A stretch of DNA of 64,000 bases from contig NZ_QFWH01000008.1 of the NCBI RefSeq assembly GCF_003149375.1, positions 111,987 through 175,986 of the forward strand. The letters run 5' to 3'. The notes under the pieces were generated by a model. It was not told the DNA's origin, searched no databases, and saw nothing but the letters and a program-made list of their open reading frames with translations. The first letter of the stretch is position 1. Every line of letters begins with the position of its first letter. Origin of the DNA: Vampirovibrio chlorellavorus. GTDB lineage: Bacteria; Cyanobacteriota; Vampirovibrionia; Vampirovibrionales; Vampirovibrionaceae. Of the stretch, positions 27,048-35,805 are shown piece after piece. The position numbers and the translations under genes are program-made.

Positions 27048-28520
27048 TTGAGCCAAGTCAGTTTTTTCAGGCGTTTTGAACAGTACCCGTTTCAAGTATG
27101 GGTGCTGGTGATGGCCTTGGCTTTGGGGCTGACGGCGGTATTTTATAACATCCCCTTCCTGTCGGGGCCGCGCTGGGCCCGGGAGGTCTTTGTCTGGCCC
27201 CTGACTGCAGTACTGGTTTTTACCTATTGGCAAGGCTTTCTGGCCCTGCAACGGCAGTCGGTTTCCCTTAAAACCCTGTGGATGACAGGGTTGCTGCTGG
27301 CGCTGCTGGCCTGGGCCATTCCCCCGTTTCATTCCACCGATCTCTTCGGCTACATCAACCGGGGATGGCAACAATGGCACTATAGCCTTAACCCCTACGT
27401 TTATACCGTGGATCACATTCCCCATTGGGAGCAGGACCCCATGATCACCGATCATTGGGTGAATAATCCCAGTCCGTACGGCTTTTTATACCTGTTGTTG
27501 GCCAAGGCCCTGTGCGCGCTGGGAGCGGGCCATAAAGCGCTGACCGTGTTTGTGTTCAAAGCCTTCAATGTCCTGATTGTCGGGCTGACCGGCCTGCTGA
27601 TCGTGGCCGGGGTCAACGCGCTGAATCGCACCCGTGAGGCTTCCGCTCAGCCGACGGCGCTGAGGGCCCCACAGGCGTTATACCTCTATTTGTGGAATCC
27701 GCTGGTTCTCATCCATGCTATCAGCAACGGGCACAACGATAGTGTCATGGGCTTTTTCGTGACGCTGGCCGCCCTCCTGGCCATTGCCGGGCAGTGGCTG
27801 TGGATTCTCCCCGCCTTGATGGCCGCCACCCTGATTAAGTATGGTGCCGTCGTGATTCTGCCACTGGCGGTGCTGTTTTTGCTGAAAAATCGGGCCTGGT
27901 GGGCTTTGGGCGGGGGCTTGCTGTTGGCGGCCCTGTTGTTTGGGCTTACTGGTCTGCCCTATTTGCCGGATTGGCAGCAGTTTCATCTCACGGAAATCAA
28001 CCGGAACGCCTTTGTCAGTCATGGGTCGCTGCACTCTTTTGTGTATGCCCTTTTTAAAAATCTGGACAAAACCCTCTTGCCCGGTCTACATGCTCATCGG
28101 GAAACCATTCGGGCCATCCTGAAGAATGCCTTGCTGGGGGCGTATGCCCTGTTTGTGGCCGGTTTGTTTTGGCGTCGTGTTCGGCAAGCGGATTACCCGC
28201 CCCGGGTGTGGATTCGGGATGCCTTGCTGGCCATGGCGGTGCTGATTGGTTTGGTGAGTTTGAAGTTTTACCCCTGGTATTTGGGCATGTTTTTCCCGCT
28301 GGTGCTGTACCTGTCCCCGGCGGATGGCCTGCAACGCCTGTTAATTTGGGTGTCCTGCACCCAGATGCTCTCCATCACCTTTATTGGACAGGCCCATTTG
28401 CTCAATTTTGTGCTGATGACCGGCTTGCCCATTTTTTACTGGTGGCGTCCACAGAAGAAAGCGACTATTTCTGAGCAGGAGCCTTCCGCAATGGATACCG
28501 AGGGGCCCGTAGCAGAATGA
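27048..28520 (+). CDS. GT-C membrane glycosyltransferase, paralogue of the gene at 786-2306
   Basis: 490 residues if started at the TTG at 27048, chosen for the AAAGGA 6 bases upstream; this also matches the N-terminal length of the paralogue. An in-frame start at 26910 would add 46 residues but lacks a ribosome-binding site. About 11-12 membrane spans. Key motifs: PFHSTDLFGYINRGWQQ with the GT-C Asp, NPSPYGFLY, HAISNGHNDSVMG, LIKYGAVVILP and KFYPWYLGMFFPL. Probably a polyprenyl-phosphate-sugar-dependent (mannosyl)transferase for a surface glycan. Its stop overlaps the next gene's ATG (ATGA), so the two enzymes are made together. Confidence 0.75.
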   Translation: MSQVSFFRRFEQYPFQVWVLVMALALGLTAVFYNIPFLSGPRWAREVFVWPLTAVLVFTYWQGFLALQRQSVSLKTLWMTGLLLALLAWAIPPFHSTDLFGYINRGWQQWHYSLNPYVYTVDHIPHWEQDPMITDHWVNNPSPYGFLYLLLAKALCALGAGHKALTVFVFKAFNVLIVGLTGLLIVAGVNALNRTREASAQPTALRAPQALYLYLWNPLVLIHAISNGHNDSVMGFFVTLAALLAIAGQWLWILPALMAATLIKYGAVVILPLAVLFLLKNRAWWALGGGLLLAALLFGLTGLPYLPDWQQFHLTEINRNAFVSHGSLHSFVYALFKNLDKTLLPGLHAHRETIRAILKNALLGAYALFVAGLFWRRVRQADYPPRVWIRDALLAMAVLIGLVSLKFYPWYLGMFFPLVLYLSPADGLQRLLIWVSCTQMLSITFIGQAHLLNFVLMTGLPIFYWWRPQKKATISEQEPSAMDTEGPVAE

Positions 28521-30202
28521 AGCGGATGAAACCCTGGGCCTGGATGCTATTGGCCGTCATTTTAGTGATTGCGGCCATGGCCCGTTTTTACCGGCTTGAG
28601 GAAAAAAGCCTGTGGAGTGATGAAATCGCCACCATTGCCACCAGCATGGGCAATTCTATTGATCCGGAAGCCTTTGCCCTGCGGGGAGAGCGCTTTGATC
28701 CGCCCGCTCCTGTGGCGGCTTCGGTTTACCGGGCCAAGGCTACCCAGTCACACGGGGCTGGCAACTGGGGACAAACCGCTGAGGTACTGAAAGCCAACGT
28801 GCATCCGCCTTTGTTTTTTATGCTGATGAACCGCTGGATTCATCAGGTTGGGTTGGCGCCGGGAACGCTGCGAATCCCGGCTGCGCTGTTTGGGCTGCTG
28901 TCGGTCGGGTTGATGTTTGGCCTGGCCTTTAAGTTGGCGGATTGGGATTCGAAGAACTTTCTTGGTCACCAGCGGGAAGGGTTTGCCCTGCTGGCCGCCG
29001 CTTTTATGGCCTTTTCCGCCTATCAGGTGGATCATGCCCAGGATGCCCGGCAGTACACCCTGCTGATTGCTTTGGCCTTGACTGCCTGCTGGCTGGCGGT
29101 GTCTTTAATACAACGTCAAGGGAAAAGTGTGTGGCGCTGGGGGGTGCTGGCCCTCTTGCTGGCCGCTGGGCTCTACACCCAGTACTTTTTTGGCCTGTTT
29201 GGCGGGTTGATGGTTGTTCTCTTGCTGGCGTTCGGCGGGCGGCACAAACGGATTCGGGTGGGTTCGCTGGCTTGTGGTTTGCTGGTTCTTCTGTTGCTGT
29301 TGCCCTGGCTACCCGTGTTTCGGGAGCAGCTGGTGTTTTTGAAGCTGGCCGGACACTATACGGCCGGGCTGTGGAATCCGCTTCAATTACCAGAAAAGCT
29401 GTGGCGCATTTTTTGTGAGTTTTTCCTGCCAGAGAACAAGGCCGGTAAAGTGGTGCCGCTGTTGGTATTGTTGATAGGCATCGGGGGGGGGCTCTGGCAT
29501 CGGGGGCAGGGGCAGCAGACCGAAGCAGAGATTGGCCAGCCGAAGGTCCTGGGGCTTTCCCCCGTGCTGGCTTTGATTTTACTGTGGTTGCTGGTGCTGG
29601 TGGGCGGACAAATCGGCCTGGATTTGCTGAAGGATTCGCACACGGCCACCATTCGGCGCTATTTGTTGCTGGCCAGCCCGGCGGTGTATTTGCTGATGGC
29701 TTATGTCCTGTGTGTGGGGTACAGGGCTTTTTCCAGGGGGCGTTCCCGCTGGATTCCCCGGGTGTTGACCGGGGCTTTGTTGGCCTTGATGCTGGGGGAC
29801 ACCTGGCACTATTTGTGCCGGGATCACACCGCTTCCGATGAGTTTAAACAGGCGGTCCGCCACATTCACCAGCAGGGGCAGCCCCAGGATTTGGTGTTGA
29901 TGAGTAAAACCGGGGCCATGGCCGTGGGGCTGGCATTTTACCTGAATCCTGAAACCCGTCTGTGGGGGATTGATGTGCCCACTGCCAGCACCCTAAGTCC
30001 CGGTTCGGAGACGGTGAAGCGCCTGAGCGCAGTGCTGGGTCAGCTTCCGAAGTCCGCCGGGGTGTGGCTGGTTTTTTCTCATACCGCGCCCAGTACCCGC
30101 AGCCGGTTGTCCGGGTTGTTGACGGACTTGGGGTATCAGGCTGGTTCCGAGCTGAAAGTCCCCGGGGTACGACTGACCCGCTGGCAAAAGGTCTCCGACT
30201 GA
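28517..30202 (+). CDS. GT-C / PMT-family (GT39/ArnT-like) membrane glycosyltransferase
   Basis: 561 residues with ~11-12 membrane segments. It begins with a single membrane helix followed by RFYRLEEKSLWSDEIATIAT. LWxDE in the first periplasmic loop is the hallmark acidic motif of the PMT/ArnT-type GT-C enzymes. NVHPPLFFMLMNRW is a second typical motif, and a soluble periplasmic C-terminal domain follows the last helix (about residue 430 onward). Uses a lipid-linked sugar donor; the acceptor may be protein or lipid. Overlaps the preceding glycosyltransferase by 4 bases. Confidence 0.78.
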   Translation: MKRMKPWAWMLLAVILVIAAMARFYRLEEKSLWSDEIATIATSMGNSIDPEAFALRGERFDPPAPVAASVYRAKATQSHGAGNWGQTAEVLKANVHPPLFFMLMNRWIHQVGLAPGTLRIPAALFGLLSVGLMFGLAFKLADWDSKNFLGHQREGFALLAAAFMAFSAYQVDHAQDARQYTLLIALALTACWLAVSLIQRQGKSVWRWGVLALLLAAGLYTQYFFGLFGGLMVVLLLAFGGRHKRIRVGSLACGLLVLLLLLPWLPVFREQLVFLKLAGHYTAGLWNPLQLPEKLWRIFCEFFLPENKAGKVVPLLVLLIGIGGGLWHRGQGQQTEAEIGQPKVLGLSPVLALILLWLLVLVGGQIGLDLLKDSHTATIRRYLLLASPAVYLLMAYVLCVGYRAFSRGRSRWIPRVLTGALLALMLGDTWHYLCRDHTASDEFKQAVRHIHQQGQPQDLVLMSKTGAMAVGLAFYLNPETRLWGIDVPTASTLSPGSETVKRLSAVLGQLPKSAGVWLVFSHTAPSTRSRLSGLLTDLGYQAGSELKVPGVRLTRWQKVSD

Positions 30203-30345
30203 CATCCCATTCAAAAACATGATTCAAAAACCGAAACCTGTAGCAAAAAAATCCTCAAATTTGTTTTCATGCTTGTACAGGGGATTAGGCAGTTTTTTTA
30301 GAACGTTTAATCACACGATAGAACAGGCAATAGGGGACAATGATT

Positions 30346-30786
30346 ATGGCATATCCTTTCGCCGGTTATGGCGGCGGTTATGGTTATGGGTTTGCGCCTT
30401 CTTATGTTCCGACTCCCGGTGGCTTGACACCCGGTAGGGTCGGAGCGGTGGAAAGCACGCCCACAACTCCTTTCGAAAAAACCAGCGGAAAACTACACAC
30501 TCATGAAGAGGGTGTCAAAGGTTCCTGGATTGGCGCTGGCGCCGGTGCCGGTGCGGGTGGCCTTGTAGGCGCTGGCATTGGCTATAAGTTATTTGGAAAA
30601 AGCGGTACAGGCGCCCTTTTTGGGGGGCTTTTAGGTGCTATCGGCGGCGCATTGGGTGGTATTTTTGCCGGTAAAAACATTGGTCAGGCCAAAGCGGCTG
30701 AATCCGACGCGCGGGATGATGGCAAATTCAATGGATCGGGTAGAGGCGATTTCCAGTGGGATCGTACCTACAACGGGGTCTTCTAA
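30346..30786 (+). CDS. Glycine-zipper domain protein
   Basis: 146 residues from the ATG at 30346; AGGGG lies about 8 bases before it, whereas the ATG at 30340 is too close to that site. N-terminus is Gly/Tyr-rich (AYPFAGYGGGYGYGFAPSY), then a polar linker. Between about 60 and 110 lies a run of GxxxG-type glycine zippers (GAGAGAGAGGLVGAGIGYKL and TGALFGGLLGAIGGALGGIF) that can form tightly packed membrane helices. No signal peptide. Such proteins are often membrane-associated or secreted pore-like or structural proteins; the role here is unknown. A terminator follows 26 bases after the stop. Confidence 0.65.
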   Translation: MAYPFAGYGGGYGYGFAPSYVPTPGGLTPGRVGAVESTPTTPFEKTSGKLHTHEEGVKGSWIGAGAGAGAGGLVGAGIGYKLFGKSGTGALFGGLLGAIGGALGGIFAGKNIGQAKAAESDARDDGKFNGSGRGDFQWDRTYNGVF

Positions 30787-30811
30787 CCCCCTCCACTATA
30801 CCCTCCTCCGC

Positions 30812-30845
30812 AACCGTCAAAGTCGTCTGACTTTGGCGGTTTGCT
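30812..30845 (+). terminator. Rho-independent terminator after glycine-zipper gene
   Basis: A 13-bp stem, AACCGTCAAAGTC/GACTTTGGCGGTT with one wobble and a 4-base loop (GTCT), is followed by a short T-rich tail (TTTGCTTT overlaps the stem end). Confidence 0.7.
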
Positions 30846-30862
30846 TTATGACTTGTTTTATT

Positions 30863-31010
30863 CAAGGTGTGGCTGCGCTCACAACCCGTTTGTAACTGTT
30901 TGAGTACAGCGAGTTCAAAAAGAGTGCTGGGTCTACTTGCCATAAGCGCTCTCTCTTTGTTTGAGCTGCACGCAGTTTTACAGACGGGTTGTGAGCGCAG
31001 CCACACCTTG
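30863..31010. repeat. 148-bp foldback element with 27-bp perfect terminal inverted repeats
   Basis: The left arm (30863-30889, beginning CAAGGTGTGGCTGCGCTCAC) is the exact reverse complement of the right arm (30984-31010). The interior is also partly self-complementary (GAGTTCAAAAAGAG against CTCTCTTTGTTTGAGC), so the whole can fold into one long imperfect hairpin. The short ORFs reading through it on both strands give near-identical peptides (WLRSQPVC), which is a by-product of the palindrome. It may be a MITE-like or REP-like non-autonomous element. No transposase ends are recognised and no target-site duplication is obvious. Confidence 0.8.
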
Positions 31011-31253
31011 TGTAACGAAAGATCAAATAAAGCGACGGCGAGACAGCGGTCGTAACAAAAGCATCGCAACGTCTTTTCAAAACCCGTATTTGAGAGAAAA
31101 TGGAGTTGTATCCTTTAATACTGATTCGGCGAGGTCAGTAAGGGTTCGACAAACAGCGCAATATAGATGCACCGCTTGCTCGGCAAGAGCCTTTTAGGGC
31201 TCGAGTGTGCGCAACACTAGTGAGTCTATAGAATCTGTTCAAGCACACCATGC

Positions 31254-31282
31254 CCTCCTCGCCCCAAACAGGAGGTTTTTTT
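31254..31282 (+). promoter_or_regulatory. pyrB leader hairpin: SD-sequestering, terminator-shaped
   Basis: CCTCCT (31254-31259) is exactly complementary to the pyrB Shine-Dalgarno AGGAGG (31270-31275), with a 10-base loop between them, and a run of seven T follows (31276-31282) right up to the ATG. The structure could block ribosome binding or act as an attenuator-like terminator. A possible -10 (TAGAAT, 31229-31234) lies just upstream. Regulation of pyrB by such a device is inference. Confidence 0.6.
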
Positions 31283-32335
31283 ATGGCTATACATCCCCCG
31301 TTACCGGGTAGTGGGAGTTGGAACCGGCGACATGTCATCGATTCGGCGTCTCTCACCTACGAAGAAGTGCAAGAGGTCCTGCGCACCGCGGCGTCCTTTG
31401 CCCATATCCTGAGTCGACCGGTCAAAAAAATTCCCACCTTGCGAGGCAAAGTGGTGGTCAATATGTTCTACGAGAACTCCACCCGCACCCGCACCAGCTT
31501 TGAGCTGGCCGCCCAGTATCTGAGTGCGGACGCCATCAATTTTTCGGTGTCCAGCTCTTCGGTGAAAAAGGGAGAATCCCTGATTGATACCGCCGAAACG
31601 TTGGCCGCCATGGGCACCGATGCCGTGGTTATTCGCCACGCCAGTTCCGGGGTGTGCCAGCAGTTGGCCAACTACTTCGGGGATCGCATGTGCATCCTCA
31701 ACGCCGGGGATGGGTACCACGATCATCCCACCCAGGGCTTGCTGGATTTGTTCAGTCTGAAAAATCGAATGGATGATTTGCTGGGCAAAAAAATCGTGAT
31801 TGTGGGCGATATCCTGCACAGCCGGGTGGCTCGCAGCAATATCCACCTGCTCAAATTATTCGGGGCCGAAGTGCATTTGCTGGCCCCCTCCACCCTGTTG
31901 CCCATGAACATTGAGGCGCTGGGTTGCAAGGCCCACACCGATATCGAGGAAGCCTTGCGGGACGCCGATGTGGTGATGTGCCTGCGCATGCAGCTGGAGC
32001 GTCAGCGGGCGGGCTTGATCCCGGCGTTGCGGGAGTACATTCGCTTTTACTCCATTACTCAGGAGCGTCTGGATCGGTTTTGCAAGCCGGATGTGCTGGT
32101 CATGCACCCCGGCCCTATGAACCGGGGCGTGGAGATCGCCAGCGATGTGGCTGATAACCAGCAACTGTCCCTGATTACCAATCAGGTCACCAGCGGGGTG
32201 GCCATTCGCATGGCCCTACTCTACCTGTGTATGAGTACCCCCACTGAGCGTTCCGGTCTGGAGCGCTTTCAAAGCAGTCAGTTTCAAGGCAGCCAGAGTA
32301 ATCAGAGCTTGCAGGAAGGAGTGTTGGCCGTATGA
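31283..32335 (+). CDS. pyrB: Aspartate carbamoyltransferase catalytic subunit
   Basis: 350 residues from the ATG at 31283, with a perfect AGGAGG 7 bases upstream; the in-frame ATG at 31250 is rejected. Carbamoyl-phosphate loop NMFYENSTRTRTSFELAA (STRTR at 66-70), second loop SSSVKKGESLIDT, and aspartate-binding VMHPGPMNRGVEIASDV are intact. Condenses carbamoyl phosphate and aspartate in the second step of pyrimidine synthesis. A ~35-residue Gln/Ser-rich C-terminal tail (ERFQSSQFQGSQSNQS) exceeds the normal ~310 residues. Its end overlaps pyrC by 4 bases (ATGA). No pyrI or pyrR is in view. Confidence 0.95.
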   Translation: MAIHPPLPGSGSWNRRHVIDSASLTYEEVQEVLRTAASFAHILSRPVKKIPTLRGKVVVNMFYENSTRTRTSFELAAQYLSADAINFSVSSSSVKKGESLIDTAETLAAMGTDAVVIRHASSGVCQQLANYFGDRMCILNAGDGYHDHPTQGLLDLFSLKNRMDDLLGKKIVIVGDILHSRVARSNIHLLKLFGAEVHLLAPSTLLPMNIEALGCKAHTDIEEALRDADVVMCLRMQLERQRAGLIPALREYIRFYSITQERLDRFCKPDVLVMHPGPMNRGVEIASDVADNQQLSLITNQVTSGVAIRMALLYLCMSTPTERSGLERFQSSQFQGSQSNQSLQEGVLAV

Positions 32336-33642
32336 AGACTTTACTGAAAGGCGGACGGGTCATTGACCCCGCTTCCGGCCTGGATGCCGTGATGGATGTG
32401 CTGATTGACGGAACGCAGGTGGCGGCTATCGCTCCCAATATCGCCCCCGAGCAGGCGGATGAAGTCGTTTCGCTGACCCCGCAGCATTGGGTCACGCCGG
32501 GCTTGGTGGATGTTCATGTTCACTTCCGCGATCCGGGCAGCCCGGACAAGGAAACCACGGAAACTGGAGCCGCCGCGGCCATTGCGGGGGGCTTTACCAC
32601 GGTGTGTGTGATGCCCAACACCTCGCCGGTCATTGATAGCACCCCCATGGTGCAGTACATCCTGAATGCGGCCAAGCCCACCGGGATTCAGATTTTCCCC
32701 ATCGCTGCGGTTACCCGTGGACTGGAAGGGGAGGAGATGACCGCCATTGGCACCTTGGTCAGTCAGGGGGCAGTGGCTTTCTCCGATGATGGGAAGCCGG
32801 TGTCCAGCGCTAACATGATGCGCAAGGCTCTGGAGTATTCCAAAATGTTTGACGTGCCCATTGTCTGCCACGCCGAGGATTGCTCCCTGTTTGGCAACGG
32901 GGTGATGCACGAAGGGTATTACTCCACCCTGCTGGGCTTGCCGGGCATTCCTTCTGTTGCTGAAAGCGTGATGGTAGCTCGGGATATTGAACTGGTTCGC
33001 TTCACCGGCGGTCGGGTGCATTTTGCCCATATTTCCAGCAAGGAAAGCGTGGCCCTGATTCGTAAGGCCAAAGCGGAAGGACTGCCCATTACCGCTGAAA
33101 CCACCCCGCATTACCTGGCCCTGACCGATGCTTGCTGTCAGGCTTATGACCCGGATTTTAAAATGAACGGCCCCTTGCGGGGAGAAGCGGATCGGGAAGC
33201 GCTGATTGAGGCGGTCATGGATGGCACCATTGACATGATCGCCACGGATCACGCCCCGCATACACCGGATGAGAAATCGATGGCCTTTGACTGCTCGCCC
33301 AATGGGGTCATCGGCCTGGAGACTTCTTTGGGGGTGGTGTTAACCCAGTTGTTCCATACGGCCAAGCTGAGTCCCACGGCCATTATTGAACTCATGTCCT
33401 CCAAACCGGCGGAAGTCTTCAAGCTGAAGGACTCTGGCAGATTGTCGGTCGGGCAGCGGGCCGATATTACGGTGATTGACCCGGAGAAGGAATGGACGGT
33501 GGATCCGGCCCGGTTCCGCAGTAAATCCCGCAACAGTCCCTTCAAGGGGCAAGCCCTGAAAGGTCGGGCCATTCTGACTTTTGCCAACGGCCAGTGCCTA
33601 TTCCGAGAACCCGGTTCGTTGCTGGCTACGTCCTCCTTATAG
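32332..33642 (+). CDS. pyrC: Dihydroorotase, type I
   Basis: 436 residues. The metal-binding HxH is VDVHVHFRDPG (His62, His64). Further markers are TTVCVMPNTSPV, VCHAEDCSLF and MIATDHAPHTPDEK with the catalytic Asp. Interconverts carbamoyl-aspartate and dihydroorotate. Class I dihydroorotases commonly pair with PyrB in non-enteric bacteria and can form a complex with it; the 4-base overlap here fits coordinated synthesis. Followed by a strong terminator. Confidence 0.95.
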   Translation: MKTLLKGGRVIDPASGLDAVMDVLIDGTQVAAIAPNIAPEQADEVVSLTPQHWVTPGLVDVHVHFRDPGSPDKETTETGAAAAIAGGFTTVCVMPNTSPVIDSTPMVQYILNAAKPTGIQIFPIAAVTRGLEGEEMTAIGTLVSQGAVAFSDDGKPVSSANMMRKALEYSKMFDVPIVCHAEDCSLFGNGVMHEGYYSTLLGLPGIPSVAESVMVARDIELVRFTGGRVHFAHISSKESVALIRKAKAEGLPITAETTPHYLALTDACCQAYDPDFKMNGPLRGEADREALIEAVMDGTIDMIATDHAPHTPDEKSMAFDCSPNGVIGLETSLGVVLTQLFHTAKLSPTAIIELMSSKPAEVFKLKDSGRLSVGQRADITVIDPEKEWTVDPARFRSKSRNSPFKGQALKGRAILTFANGQCLFREPGSLLATSSL

Positions 33643-33671
33643 CGACAAGGCGATAGGCACCCCTAAAATCG

Positions 33672-33711
33672 AATATCCCTCTTGGGCTCCCGGCTTGAGA
33701 GGGATATTTTT
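33672..33711 (+). terminator. Rho-independent terminator of pyrBC
   Basis: A perfect 11-bp stem AATATCCCTCT/AGAGGGATATT (33672-33682 and 33698-33708), with a 15-base loop and a T-run to 33711. Confidence 0.9.
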
Positions 33712-33757
33712 ATAGAGAGCGGGCACAATTTTTTAGCCATCCGGTTTATTTTTTATG

Positions 33758-33791
33758 TATGATGCCCTTACAACGTTATGTTCTAAACATA
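33758..33791 (+). promoter_or_regulatory. Possible -10 element and adjoining 15-bp operator-like palindrome
   Basis: TATGAT (33758-33763) is followed by the perfect inverted repeat TATGTT-CTA-AACATA (33777-33791), which would sit at about +8 to +22 of a transcript. The -35 is not clear. The placement is typical of a repressor site. The rest of the 33712-34017 interval holds a weak terminator-like stem (AAACCG...CGGTTTTTTT, 33909-33952) and no gene. Confidence 0.35.
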
Positions 33792-34017
33792 GATTCGCTG
33801 TCCATGTTCATCTCGTCCATTCAATTGAGTACAGTTTGTTGGTGGTGCCCTGCGATTGAAGGGCCGCCGTTCTCAAGGTAAGTTTGGACATTGACTTGAA
33901 ATTTTGAGAAACCGGCAGACTTCAGCCCCTTGGCAAGTACGTCGGTTTTTTTGCTAAGCCTCTTTTTTACAAGCCCTTTTCTTTTTTACTCCTTTTTCCG
34001 GAAAAACAAGTTTACTG

Positions 34018-35559
34018 ATGCCGCCTGTTGAAACACAAATTGCCAAAGTCCCGCTGGTTCTCCAGAAAATGCCTTTCTGGGAGAAAAGCGTGGGCAATTT
34101 GCTGCACCTGAGCGAGGGGCAAAATGGCTTGTCCTGGATGTCCTTTATTCGGGATACCTCGGTGGCCTGGTTGCCCAAACTGGTGGTTTCCCGCAGCCTG
34201 ATTGAGATTTCGGAAAGCACTTTCCTCGAGTTTCTGGAGTCGGGGGTGGTGTATTTTTCGGTGCCGGTGGCCGCTCAGGGCATGCACAAGTTTTTCCGGC
34301 GTCAGGCGGAAAAAAGTTTGAACCAGAATTTGTCCAAGGAGTATTTGGGGCATTCCGTGGCCAAATTGACGGAGTTGGCTGAAAAGGCCGGGCATGAGGG
34401 CCTCAAGAAGGAGTTACCCCATTTGGTGGCGGTCAAGGCGGCTACCATTTTGGGCCCCATGGTGGCGGTAGGGCTGGGTTGCGAATACTTGATCAATTAC
34501 AGCAAGAACTTGATGACTGCCCACTTTTTTAAAAAAGATAAATTCAGCGACATCGTGAATTTATCCAAGGGGGAGATGAAAACGGGTGAAGAGAGCCAGG
34601 TGGTCAAAAAATCCCTGCATCGGACACTAGCCACCCTGGGCCTGATGGGGGGGACGTTACTGGGTTCCGTGGCTTTGGCCAAATTTGGACACCGGTTGCC
34701 TCAAAAACCGCTGGCGGCCTTGAAGCAAAGACTCCTCAGCAGTCCGCGGTTTGGCAAACTGGGCCGCTGGGTACCGGAAAATCCGGTGGGCGCGCTGGTG
34801 GATCATCTGGATTATGATGCCAAGAAGGGCGGTTTTTCCATTTCGGGCAAGCAGTTGCGCTGGTACATGGCCGCTTCCATCCCCGCTTACGCCGATGCGG
34901 CCCGGGACAAGCTGGAGCGGGTGGAGGCGGTGTCTCGACTGGGTGTGATTATGGGCTACCTGGCCTTTGGGCAGCAGGCCCTGGAGCGGGGTATGCTGGC
35001 TGTTATCAAGAAGTTTCGTCGGGAATTGTATGACGCCATGGTGGCCCCGGTGGGGCCCAGCGGAAAAAAGCAGGTCATGCGCTTGCAGGATGTTGTGGAG
35101 CGGGCGTTCAGTAAGGCAAATGCCGCTCAAGGGAATCAGGTGGTGGTTGTGGATAAAGTGGAAGGCTTGCTGAGTAAGGCCGATGAGGCCGCCGCCAAAA
35201 TTGCCGCCGATGCCCAGCTGAAAAAGGCCGTTTTGGGCAAGAATGTATTGTTCGGGGTGCCCATGGTGGTGGGGATTTTGGGCACCGGGGTGGGGGTGAC
35301 CCTGCTGAACCAGTTCTGGACCAAGTACCGATTTGACAAGGCCCAGCAGCCGATGCCGTTACGAAATGCCAGTCCTGTGCCAGTCGGAGGCGGTTCACAG
35401 GCCGCTGTTCAGCCCGCCCTGTCTAGCCCCTATCGTTCTGCAAGCAGGCCCGTGTGGAGTCAGGAATTTTCCGGGCAACCAGGCCGTTTTCCCCGCCCTG
35501 CGGCTGCCAGTCCTTTTTCAAATATAAATCCTAGCCAGTCTTGGGCATGGCAGATATAA
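34018..35559 (+). CDS. Unknown lineage-specific protein, paralogue A
   Basis: 513 residues with no recognised domain and no N-terminal signal peptide. Shared landmarks with the next gene, in the same order, are SFIRDTSVAWLPKLVVSRS (~43-61), a hydrophobic stretch around AATILGPMVAVGLGCEYLIN, YSKNLMTAHFFKKDKFSDIV, a second hydrophobic stretch LGLMGGTLLGSVALAKFGHR, YADAARDKLERVEAVSRLGV and a C-terminal hydrophobic segment (VPMVVGILGTGVGVTLLNQF). There are three to five candidate membrane-inserting helices, so it is probably a membrane-associated protein with cytoplasmic start. The last ~60 residues are Pro/Ser/Gln-rich and disordered. The ribosome-binding site is weak. Confidence 0.65.
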   Translation: MPPVETQIAKVPLVLQKMPFWEKSVGNLLHLSEGQNGLSWMSFIRDTSVAWLPKLVVSRSLIEISESTFLEFLESGVVYFSVPVAAQGMHKFFRRQAEKSLNQNLSKEYLGHSVAKLTELAEKAGHEGLKKELPHLVAVKAATILGPMVAVGLGCEYLINYSKNLMTAHFFKKDKFSDIVNLSKGEMKTGEESQVVKKSLHRTLATLGLMGGTLLGSVALAKFGHRLPQKPLAALKQRLLSSPRFGKLGRWVPENPVGALVDHLDYDAKKGGFSISGKQLRWYMAASIPAYADAARDKLERVEAVSRLGVIMGYLAFGQQALERGMLAVIKKFRRELYDAMVAPVGPSGKKQVMRLQDVVERAFSKANAAQGNQVVVVDKVEGLLSKADEAAAKIAADAQLKKAVLGKNVLFGVPMVVGILGTGVGVTLLNQFWTKYRFDKAQQPMPLRNASPVPVGGGSQAAVQPALSSPYRSASRPVWSQEFSGQPGRFPRPAAASPFSNINPSQSWAWQI

Positions 35560-35805
35560 TGCTTGCAACTGTCCAGCTTGCGCTGGCTGTGTGTTCATCC
35601 CTGTAGCCCGGTTGCTGGGCTTGCAGGCCGCCCTAGACGTATTGAAATAAAAGCCTGAACGCTTGCCTTGATTGTAAAGGGTCTCGACGCTGGCTGGCCT
35701 TGTGTTTTTTACAAAATGTATACAAGCCGGTCAGACCTGTCAGGATAGCGGACACAAAATTGCATGAGTCGTTTTAATACCACTGACCAACCAGAGTAAT
35801 TCGGT

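Noticed and set aside
30728..31069. Short ORFs on both strands across the foldback repeat
   Set aside because: Both give WLRSQPVC-type peptides only because the DNA is palindromic; no ribosome-binding sites.
32341..33261. 306-residue antisense ORF over pyrC
   Set aside because: Shadow of a well-supported dihydroorotase; Gly/His/Gln-rich composition without domains.
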